A stretch of 8,148 nt of DNA from Flavobacteriales bacterium UBA7382. Lineage in GTDB: Bacteria; Bacteroidota; Bacteroidia; Flavobacteriales_D; Sanyastnellaceae. Position numbers and translations under genes: made by a program. How positions within the stretch are numbered: the first letter of the stretch is position 1; the number at the start of each line of letters is the position of its first letter. The stretch spans positions 595 through 8,742 of the forward strand of contig DKNS01000023.1 of the NCBI GenBank assembly GCA_002469765.1, in the 5' to 3' direction. Of the stretch, positions 1-7,200 are shown one piece after another. The notes beneath the pieces are model-generated. The model was not told the DNA's origin. It saw only the letters and a list, made by a program, of their open reading frames with translations, and ran no database searches.

Positions 1-1
1 G

Positions 2-121
2 TTCATGAAGCGCAGCAGCTTTGAGATGTGGCGCAAGCGCGTCAAGGGCATGGCCAACAAGCACGGCAAGCGACGAGACGGCGATGTGAATCGGTTCCGT
101 GCACCCGACCAGCGGCCATGA
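2..121 (+). CDS. C-terminal tail of an unrecognised upstream gene (partial)
   Basis: Reading frame 2 is open from the left edge of the window to a TGA at 119-121, giving about 39 residues rich in Arg and Lys (for example MWRKRVKGMANKHGKRRDG) and ending in DQRP. The same bases read in the frame of the next gene give a low-complexity, Arg/Gln-rich stretch typical of a wrong frame, so I assign them to an upstream gene running in from the left. The stop overlaps an ATG at 118-120 (ATGA), and the better start of the next gene is 35 bases further on, so the genes may be co-transcribed. The basic tail resembles the cytoplasmic C-terminus of a membrane or nucleic-acid-binding protein, but nothing in it identifies a family. 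The start lies outside the window. Confidence 0.5.
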   Translation, partial: FMKRSSFEMWRKRVKGMANKHGKRRDGDVNRFRAPDQRP

Positions 122-156
122 TGCCTACCTTGGACGTCCAAATCAACATCGCGATC

Positions 157-1893
157 ATGACGTCTGCACAACCCTTTTCTCGCCTCATGTGGGCGATGGC
201 TGCCGTGGCCTGCTTGGCCTTCAACTCGGATCTGCACGCCCAACGAAGCGGCTCCAAATCCGCCAACGTGGAACTCACCACCATCCCCACCGTCCCCTAC
301 GAGATGGTCGACAAGGTGGCGTTCTTCATCCACGCCGACCCCACCTTCTTCACCCTCGACGACCTGCGTCGTTACGGCGGCAACATCAAGATCATCAAGG
401 ATGGTGAGCGCCTCGAGAACATGAAATATTACAGCCTCGGCAAGGAAGTTCAGATTGTGGACGACATGCCCACCTGCATTGTCGATGTGGCCTTGGGGCC
501 AGACCAAATCCTTGGCGAACCCAACATCAAGTCCGGCACCGCCAAGGGGTCTGACGTGAAGACCTTCTGGGCCGAGTTCGCCCACGCGCTGCCCGTGCGC
601 ATCACCATCTCGGACGCCAACGGCAACATCATCGACGGCTGGGAAGAGACCTCGACCAACCAAATCCGTTACGGCAACGAGAAGGTGGCCACCATGGCAT
701 CCGGCGTGCTCGGCGGCATGAATTACACCTCAGGCATGATGACCTTCGACAGCCCCATGGAGGTTCGCAACGAATTGCGGGGCTATGAAGGCACCCGCTT
801 TGTGCGCCGCAAGGCCGTACTCATGCAGATGAGCAAAGTGATCGACAACATGGAGGAGCGCTTGTTCTTCATCGACACCAAGCAGAAGGTGAACGTTTAC
901 GTAGGCAAGGGCAAGCACGACTACACCGAGCTTGAAACTGCACAAGCCACAGCACTCACGGCCTACAAGGAAAGCAACTTCAGTGTCCTCGATGCTCCCA
1001 TCGCCACGTGGAACGCATGGCTCGAGGAGCTCGACTTCGTGGACAAGAAAGCCAAGGTGACCAAGAAGGTGGCCCTCGGGTTGCAACTGAACCTTGCCGC
1101 AGCCCACCTTTACCGCAACGAGTACAGCCCTTGCGGCGCCGCCATCTCTGCCGCGCGTGGCCTGGCTGTGGGCGATCAAGCCAAGCTGAACGAATGCGAC
1201 CAGTTGGTGGACCGCCTGTTGAAGCGCCGCCGCTCCCAGAAGGCCAACCCAGGCTTCGAGATGCCCAGCGAGGAAGCTGTAGAGCGTGAAAAGGCGCCCG
1301 ACTTCAAGAGTGCCATTGGCAAACGTTCCCAGAACAAGGACGTGGCCATGATCTTGGCCGGGGACCGCTACAGCGAAATCGGAGGCTTGATGGCGCAGTG
1401 GGAGGCGGAAGCCCTCTCGGGCAGCGCTGAATCCGCGGCATCAGAGACCGCCGAAATGACCATGGAGCAGCGCCTCGGAGCGAAGCTTACTGGCGCCATC
1501 GGAGGTGTGTCCCTCATCCTCAGCCCGTTGACCGACGGAGACTTGGTGGGCCAGCCACTCCCATCTGAAGTGCTGTCGATCCCCAAACTTGTCTACCTCG
1601 ACATTTCAGGCTTGAAAGTGGGCGCGTTGCCTGCCAACATCGACGAGTTGAGCATGCTCCAAACCTTGGTGGTGAGCAACAACGACCTGACCGAGTTGCC
1701 TGCGACGTTGGCCAACATCCCCACCCTCAAGCGCGTCGTGGCCCGCAACAACAGCCTCACATCTGTTCCTGAGGGCATGGAGTTGATCCCCGAATTGAAG
1801 GTCATCGACCTCAAGGGCAACCCCTTCGACGACGGCGCCAAAGTGTCGACCATCCGCCGCTTCGGGGAGGACACCAAAATCAAGCTTGACTGA
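157..1893 (+). CDS. Secreted leucine-rich-repeat protein with unrecognised N-terminal region
   Basis: The product from 157 is 578 aa. I chose this ATG because it puts a normal signal peptide at the N-terminus (MTSAQPFSRLMWAMAAVACL, then a site after LHA). ATGs at 118 and 121 and a GTG at 28 would add 12 to 43 residues ahead of it, and the GTG overlaps the upstream gene. Residues ~30-260 are a mixed alpha/beta region I do not recognise. Residues ~262-362 look helical and TPR-like (NLAAAHLYRNEY, AAISAARGLA). A Lys/Glu/Ala-rich linker follows. Residues 475-566 are four 23-residue leucine-rich repeats, with LQTLVVSNNDLTELPATL as the clearest. Secretion to the periplasm or surface and a protein-binding role are inferred from the signal peptide and LRRs; no catalytic motif is visible. 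Its TGA overlaps the ATG of the following barrel gene, so the two products are probably made together and may interact. Confidence 0.82.
   Translation: MTSAQPFSRLMWAMAAVACLAFNSDLHAQRSGSKSANVELTTIPTVPYEMVDKVAFFIHADPTFFTLDDLRRYGGNIKIIKDGERLENMKYYSLGKEVQIVDDMPTCIVDVALGPDQILGEPNIKSGTAKGSDVKTFWAEFAHALPVRITISDANGNIIDGWEETSTNQIRYGNEKVATMASGVLGGMNYTSGMMTFDSPMEVRNELRGYEGTRFVRRKAVLMQMSKVIDNMEERLFFIDTKQKVNVYVGKGKHDYTELETAQATALTAYKESNFSVLDAPIATWNAWLEELDFVDKKAKVTKKVALGLQLNLAAAHLYRNEYSPCGAAISAARGLAVGDQAKLNECDQLVDRLLKRRRSQKANPGFEMPSEEAVEREKAPDFKSAIGKRSQNKDVAMILAGDRYSEIGGLMAQWEAEALSGSAESAASETAEMTMEQRLGAKLTGAIGGVSLILSPLTDGDLVGQPLPSEVLSIPKLVYLDISGLKVGALPANIDELSMLQTLVVSNNDLTELPATLANIPTLKRVVARNNSLTSVPEGMELIPELKVIDLKGNPFDDGAKVSTIRRFGEDTKIKLD
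1579..1854 (+). repeat. Four tandem 23-residue leucine-rich repeats
   Basis: Within the secreted LRR protein, residues 475-497, 498-520, 521-543 and 544-566 follow the pattern I/LPxLxxLxxxxNxLxxLPxxL. The four units begin IPKLVYLD, LSMLQTLV, IPTLKRVV and IPELKVID. The phasing is exact at 23 residues with no indels, as in ordinary bacterial LRRs. The last copy loses the LP motif and passes into a short charged tail (RRFGEDTKIKLD), which probably serves as the cap. Four repeats make a short solenoid, usually a protein-protein contact surface. Confidence 0.85.
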
Positions 1894-2681
1894 TGTCCAA
1901 GTTACTCACCCTCTGCATGGCAACCCTGCTCGTCGCGGGATCGATGCAAGCGCAGACGACCGCCAGCCCTGTTGCGCCGATGCAGCCCAAGAGGCTGCAT
2001 GACGGCCTGATCAAAGTCAACTTGACCGACTTCATCTCGGGCAAATACAGCCTGTCCTACGAGCGCGTCATCGGTCCATGGACCACCGCCGAGTTCACCG
2101 TGACGGGCATCGGGATGACCACCAGCGATTACACCTACACCATTGCGCAAGCCTCCTACTACCCCTACTCCAGCTTCTACCCCAGCCTGCCTGCGGACAT
2201 GACAACGGAGATGTCGGGTTGGGAAGTGTCGGCTGCCATGCGCAAATACGGCTGGGTGGACGACGGCGTGCCCGATGGCTTTTACGCTTCTGCGTTCCTC
2301 ATGGCCGGTGGCGTGACCATCGAAGCCGACGAGCGCCTGCGTCCTGTGGCCTTCGACCCGGACACCGTGCAATGGGAGCCCGGGGCCTTTTTTGACGAGG
2401 TGGACCACAAGTTGGACGTGACGAAGTGGGGCTTTGGCCTGACGGTGGGCTATCAATGGCTCACCGAGAGTGGTTTGGGCATCGACGCCTACATGGGGCC
2501 CATGTTCCGAGGCATCAACCGCACCTTCGTCATGGATGGCTACTCCAACGAGGAAGCCCGCGACATTGTTCGTCAGCGCATCCAACAGCGCTACTGGATG
2601 TCACCCGGACCGGGCGAGCACTACAACGGCAACACCGGCCCTTGGTTCACCGGGGGGCTCAGGGTGAGCTTGGCCTTCTGA
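1893..2681 (+). CDS. Small outer-membrane beta-barrel protein (DUF3575-like)
   Basis: The product is 262 aa. The N-terminus MSKLLTLCMATLLVAGSMQA is a signal peptide with a likely cut before QTT. The mature protein opens with the pattern IKVNLTDFISGKYSLSYERV, which resembles the first strands of Bacteroidota outer-membrane barrels of the DUF3575 kind. Alternating hydrophobic and aromatic strands follow (FYASAFLMAGGVTIEA, WGFGLTVGYQWL, LGIDAYMGPMFRGI), and the protein ends in LRVSLAF with the terminal Phe typical of barrels assembled by BamA. It should sit in the outer membrane. Whether it is a channel, an anchor or a structural protein cannot be told. The ATG overlaps the stop of the LRR gene by one base (TGATG), which suggests translational coupling, and a strong terminator lies 21 bases downstream. 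The barrel fold is fairly sure; the family name is less so. Confidence 0.78.
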   Translation: MSKLLTLCMATLLVAGSMQAQTTASPVAPMQPKRLHDGLIKVNLTDFISGKYSLSYERVIGPWTTAEFTVTGIGMTTSDYTYTIAQASYYPYSSFYPSLPADMTTEMSGWEVSAAMRKYGWVDDGVPDGFYASAFLMAGGVTIEADERLRPVAFDPDTVQWEPGAFFDEVDHKLDVTKWGFGLTVGYQWLTESGLGIDAYMGPMFRGINRTFVMDGYSNEEARDIVRQRIQQRYWMSPGPGEHYNGNTGPWFTGGLRVSLAF

Positions 2682-2702
2682 GCCTCCTCTCACCATCACA
2701 CG

Positions 2703-2742
2703 AAACAAAAACGGCAGCCCCAACAGGCCGCCGTTTTTGTTT
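2703..2742. terminator. Bidirectional intrinsic terminator between convergent genes
   Basis: The arms AAACAAAAACGGC (2703-2715) and GCCGTTTTTGTTT (2730-2742) are perfect 13-base reverse complements. The 14-base interior can extend the stem by about three G-C pairs after an A/C mismatch, leaving a loop near CCAACA. The GC-rich core is followed by a T-rich run on both strands, so it can stop transcription of the barrel gene from the left and of amt from the right. It fills most of the 82-base gap between the two stop codons. Confidence 0.9.
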
Positions 2743-2763
2743 GTCTTCAAGCCAATGGGTCCG

Positions 2764-4059
2764 TCACCCCATTTTCTCGCCGTGCTGGCTGTCGTCCAAG
2801 CCACGCTTCTCTTGATGCTCGGTGACCCGCATGGGGATGAGTGCGTTGACAAGGGCAAAGAGGCCATAGCTCAACCCAAAGGCCCCCACGGCCACACCCG
2901 CAAGGGCCACAAGGTGCTTCACAAACGTCTCGGTCTCTCCTGAGGTCAGACCGATTTCCGCGGCGAACACCCCTGTCAACACCATGCCCACCATGCCGCC
3001 CACGCCGTGGCTGGCGAACACATCCAAGGTGTCGTCCACACGGCCAGATTTGTGGAACAAGTCGATGCACACGTTGCTGATCAGGGAGGCGATGAATCCG
3101 ATGAGCAGGCTGTCGCCAAGGCTCACAAACCCGGCGGCTGGGGTGATGGCCACCAAGCCCACCACAGCGCCGATGCAGGCTCCCACCGCAGACATCTTGC
3201 GGTCCCGGTACCGGTCGAAGAAAATCCAGGTGATCATGGCCGTGGCCGAGGCCAAATTCGTGTTGGCGAAGGCCAGCACCGCGTCGGTGCCTGCCGAGAA
3301 GGCCGACCCTGCATTGAAGCCAAACCACCCGAACCACAACAGTCCAGTTCCCAAAATCACAAACGGAATGTTCGCCGGGGTCTCCTCCTGTTGGATGCGT
3401 CGTCCCAAGAACAAGGCACCTGCCAACGCCGCGCACCCTGCCGACATGTGCACAACCGTGCCGCCTGCAAAATCCAGCACGCCCCAGGTTCGGAGCAACC
3501 CGTCAGGATGCCAAGTCATGTGGCACAACGGCGGGTAGACCACCAACGCGAACAGGACCATGAACAAGATGTAGGCGCGGAAGCGCACTCGCCCCGCCAT
3601 GCTGCCCGTGATGAGCGCGGGGGTGATGATGGCGAATTTGAGTTGGAAGAGTGCGAACAGCAAAAACGGCACCGTGCCGGCAAAGTCTGCATTGGGGCTC
3701 AGTCCCACGTTGCGAAACGCCAAGAACGTCCTCGGGTCCCCCACAATGCCTCCGAGGCTGTCGCCGAAGCACAAGCTGAATCCGACCAGCACCCAAAGCA
3801 CGCTGATCACGCCGAGCGCCACGAAGCTTTGGAGCATCGTCGAGATGATGTGCTTCTTGTCGACCATGCCCCCGTAGAAGAAGGCCAAACCTGGCGTCAT
3901 CAACAGCACAAACGCACTCGCCACCACCATCCAGGCCGTGTCGCCCGAATCCAAGTTGGCCAATTCCGACGCATCTGTGGCCGCCTCATACGACGTGCCA
4001 AAAAACCAAATCAAAGGCACCAACAGCGCCAACACCAGAAAGTTGCTCTTTCTTCCCAT
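2764..4059 (-). CDS. amt: Ammonium transporter, Amt/MEP/Rh family
   Basis: The 431-aa product is an inner-membrane ammonium channel of usual family length, with about 11 hydrophobic helices. The family signature DFAGGTVVHMSAG is at 196-208. By alignment with E. coli AmtB from memory, D196, H204 and H351 (in DVFASHGVGG) match D160 and the pore pair H168/H318; F248 and S252 (in WFGWFGFNAGS) match F215 and S219; W183 matches W148. All key residues are therefore present. The C-terminal tail RVTEHQEKRGLDDSQHGEKM is the conserved cytosolic segment contacted by PII proteins in characterised family members. No glnK/glnB lies beside it, unlike many proteobacterial amt loci; it may lie beyond the window. 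The first ~38 residues form an extra hydrophobic segment that may be a cleaved signal or the first helix. The gene converges on the barrel gene and diverges from the metalloprotease gene. The ATG at 4057-4059 is the natural start. Confidence 0.96.
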   Translation of the reverse strand: MGRKSNFLVLALLVPLIWFFGTSYEAATDASELANLDSGDTAWMVVASAFVLLMTPGLAFFYGGMVDKKHIISTMLQSFVALGVISVLWVLVGFSLCFGDSLGGIVGDPRTFLAFRNVGLSPNADFAGTVPFLLFALFQLKFAIITPALITGSMAGRVRFRAYILFMVLFALVVYPPLCHMTWHPDGLLRTWGVLDFAGGTVVHMSAGCAALAGALFLGRRIQQEETPANIPFVILGTGLLWFGWFGFNAGSAFSAGTDAVLAFANTNLASATAMITWIFFDRYRDRKMSAVGACIGAVVGLVAITPAAGFVSLGDSLLIGFIASLISNVCIDLFHKSGRVDDTLDVFASHGVGGMVGMVLTGVFAAEIGLTSGETETFVKHLVALAGVAVGAFGLSYGLFALVNALIPMRVTEHQEKRGLDDSQHGEKMG

Positions 4060-4102
4060 GGGTCCATTAAAATCAGGGTTCTCCGGGAATCATTGTCCGG
4101 CA

Positions 4103-4117
4103 GAAGGCCGGGCCTTC
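4103..4117. promoter_or_regulatory. 15-bp palindrome in the amt leader, candidate operator
   Basis: GAAGGCC-G-GGCCTTC is a perfect 7-base inverted repeat around a single G. It lies between the predicted amt -7 element and the amt start codon, at about the predicted transcript start. That position suits a dimeric regulator. As RNA it could instead form a 5-bp stem with a CCGGG loop. A single perfect palindrome in GC-rich DNA is suggestive but not proof. Confidence 0.3.
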
Positions 4118-4121
4118 GAGA

Positions 4122-4152
4122 CGAAATTATTGGTCCCAAACGACTTGCACAA
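4122..4152 (-). promoter_or_regulatory. Candidate Bacteroidota-type promoter for amt
   Basis: Read on the - strand, TAATTTCG (4129 to 4122) matches the Bacteroidota -7 consensus TAnnTTTG at five of its six fixed bases. A TTG (4152 to 4150) lies 20 bases upstream, close to the usual distance to the -33 element. This predicts a transcript start near 4115 and a leader of about 55 bases before the amt ATG. It is a short motif match, so moderate support only. Confidence 0.35.
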
Positions 4153-4202
4153 CTCGTGTCCATCTGACAAGGCACCAAGAACACCGCCCATCTCACGTGC
4201 CT

Positions 4203-4210
4203 TATCTTGT
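4203..4210 (+). promoter_or_regulatory. Weak candidate -7 element for the metalloprotease gene
   Basis: TATCTTGT lies 18 bases before the ATG at 4229 and partly resembles TAnnTTTG (four of six fixed bases). No TTG is visible at the right distance upstream, so the promoter is not established. No Shine-Dalgarno sequence precedes the ATG. The bases just upstream are A/C-rich (ACAAAACCACC), which fits the low SD use of Bacteroidota. Confidence 0.18.
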
Positions 4211-4228
4211 GAGGCCCACAAAACCACC

Positions 4229-7200
4229 ATGAAGCATTTCTTTCTCGCTTTTGTAGCCCTGACCTTCAGCGTGGGGGTTCATGCGCAGCATGGCTGCCAA
4301 CACAAGGAACAGTTGGAGAAGATGCACCGAGCGCACCCGGAGTGGGTCCAAGGCCAAAAGGCGCGACGCATTGCCCTGGAACACTTCACGCACCAGCACA
4401 CGCGCAACCAGACGGCTTGCACGACTGAAGACATCGTGGTGCCGATTGTCTTTCACGTGGTGCACGACAACGGTCCGGAGAACATCTCCGACGCGCAAAT
4501 TCATGAAGCCATCGTGCAATTGAACGAGGACTTCTCGGCGTCCAACCCCGAGCTGCCCGACGTGCACCCCAACTTCACGGGGCTCGTGGCGGCAGTGGGC
4601 ATGCAATTTCGTTTGGCCGACTTCGACCCCAACGGACAGCCTACCACAGGGATCAACCGCATCCAAAGCGACCTCACTTACAACGGGAGCAATCTGGCGC
4701 TCAAGCAGATGATCCAGTGGAACCCCACCATGTATCTGAACGTGTGGGTGGTGAATTCGTCGGACGGCGGAAACGGCTCGGCCTTTGCCTTCTACCCGGG
4801 GGACGTCGAGGGCTCCGCATCGGTGTACGACGGCATTGTGTCGTCTTACTGGGCAGTGGGGCGGACCGAGACCGCGGTGTGGACGCATTACAAGATTTTA
4901 ACCCACGAGGTGGGCCATTGGGCCAACTTGAAGCACACCTGGGGCGACGAGTCTTACAACTCCAGCACGGCCGGATGCGCCTACGACGACGGGGTGAACG
5001 ACACCCCCTACACGATTGGCAACACGGGATGCAACCTCGAGGCGGCGTCGTGCGGGTCGCAGGACAACGTCCAGAACTACATGGACTATTCGAACTGCTC
5101 CAACATGTATACCGAAGGCCAAAAGGCGCGCATGCTGGCCACCATGTGCTCGGACGTGGCGGGACGGAACCACATTTGGTCTCCTGAAAACCATGCGGTC
5201 GTGTTCTTGCAGGACGACTTCTTGCCGCGCATCGTCTACCAAGACCAAACCTTCCAAGAATCCTTCGCCAACGACGGCTCCATCGACAGCAACCTGGGCC
5301 TCGAATTGCTCGACCTGACCTTCACGGCCACGGGCGTCTTGGTCGAGGGGGTGGACTTCACCGTCGCCAACTTGCCCGCGGAAACCAGCCTCTCGGTCAC
5401 CGTCACCGACGCCACCCACGCGACCGTCACGCTGGCGGGCCAGGTGGACAGCCACACGACCGCCGACAACCTCAACAACCTCGAGCTGCACTTCACGGCG
5501 GCGCCGTTTGCAGGCGTCACCTTCGACGACATCTACAACCCGTCCAACACCGGACTGGGCGTGGCGTTCCTCGACCCGTACGAGGTGGTGTTCGTGGACC
5601 TCGTGGACGACGCACACAACTTCTTTGAAGGGCGTCGTTGGACGTGGTTCACCATGGGCTCGGGCGGGGCGGACTTCGGGTTCTTCCACTACGACCTTGT
5701 CGACATCAAACTGGAGACCTACGGCAACGGTGCGGTGTGCCATCCTGGCACATCCGACATCATGCCCCTGCCCCACGGCACTGTGGTCGGCAACGGCAGC
5801 AACATCACCGAGCCTGGACCTTGGTATCCGAACCAACTCGATTTGTCCAATCCGACCTACACTGACTGGAATGGCCAAACCGCCTACGCCGGTGTCTCCT
5901 TCCAAAAGAACGGGAACACCCACTACGGCTGGATCCGCATGAGCGTGAGCGAGGACGGGACCCATTACTTCGCACACGACATGGCCTACAACGAGGCTCC
6001 GAACGAGCCGATTGCCACAGGCGAGGTGGAAGAGCCCGTGCTCGCGTACACACAGACCACGTTCCACGAAGCCATGGCCAACGACGGCAGCCTCTCTTCG
6101 AAACGGACCATCGACGTGTTTGGCGCGACTTGGGGCGAGTTCGATTTGTTGGACGTCGGAGACGGATTCACAGTCTCCAACCTGCCCTCCGGACTGGCGG
6201 CCAAACTGCAGCGCGACTCCGACAGGCGCGCCATCTTGTCCCTGGTGGGCGAGGCGGAAGACCACGCCAACCAAGACGACCAAGACGTCAACGTGTCGTT
6301 CGATGCTGCCCTCCTGTCTGAGGCGGCCCCTGGCATGTCGCTGAACCGTTGGATGTCCCTCGACTTCGCCGACCCGTATGGCATCGAGCACGTGGTCGTC
6401 GACCCTTCGGAAGGCATCATGGTGGCCAACCCTGGCAACAACTGGAAGTACTTCGATTTGGGGGTGGGCGACGCAGAGTTTGGGTTGTGGTACATCAACA
6501 ACCACTTCCGCTTGGAGACCTATTCCAAGTCGGGCTTATGCAATGCAGGATCCACCAATTTGGCAGCGTTGCAATCAGGCGAGGTCATCGCAGACTCAAG
6601 CAACTGGGAGTACTTCACTGAACTCGAGACGCAATTGGTCATCACCGCCCCTTCCTACAGCGATTGGGACGGTCAAATCGCTTACGCAGGATTCAAATTC
6701 ACAATTGCCGAGCGCTTTCACTACGGTTGGATGATGTTGGAAGTGGCGCCCGATGGGAACATGGTTCAGCTCCTCGAGTACGCGTACAACCGCAATCCGT
6801 TCGAAGAAATTGTCGCAGGCCAGATCTATGCGGACTACGGATGCACTGATCCGGATGCGCTCAATTACAACCCGTTCGCCATCGAGGACGACGGGACTTG
6901 TGAATACCCCCTGGACTGCGGAGAGGAGACCACGATGTTCATCGAGATGACCGACTCGTACGGTGACGGTTGGAACGGCAACGTCTTGGAGTTTGTAAAC
7001 GCCGCAGATGGCACCACCCAATCAGTGTCGCTCAACAGCGGCTCCGCGGGCACCGACGAATTCTGTTTGCCGGACGGATGCTACACGTTCTCGGCCGGGG
7101 GCGGCAGCTACCTCTACGAAATCGGATGGGAGCTCTACGTGGGCGTGGAGTTGGTGGCCAGCGGCAGTGGGGACGAGTCGGGGCACTTCTCGCTCAACGG

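Noticed and set aside
28..156. GTG start at 28 for the LRR gene, adding 43 residues
   Set aside because: The added residues are low-complexity Arg/Gln/Ala and overlap the better frame of the upstream gene; they would bury the signal peptide. The ATGs at 118/121 are possible but also leave the signal peptide too far inside.
1902..2585. 227-codon open frame on the - strand opposite the barrel gene
   Set aside because: It is His/Gly/Val-rich and lacks a signal, domain or promoter; the + strand barrel has signal peptide and terminal Phe.
3007..4167. 386-codon open frame on the + strand opposite amt
   Set aside because: Its composition (His/Gln/Arg-rich, no hydrophobic pattern) is that of a shadow frame in GC-rich DNA; amt on the other strand is unmistakable.
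3938..4228. 97-codon N-terminal extension of the metalloprotease frame
   Set aside because: It runs antisense through the amt start region and the divergent promoter gap, has no coding character, and the signal peptide begins at 4229.
4898..6505. 535-codon open frame on the - strand inside the protease gene
   Set aside because: It is Val/Arg/His-rich with no domain pattern, fully antisense to clearly coding sequence; GC-rich codon bias explains the lack of stops.
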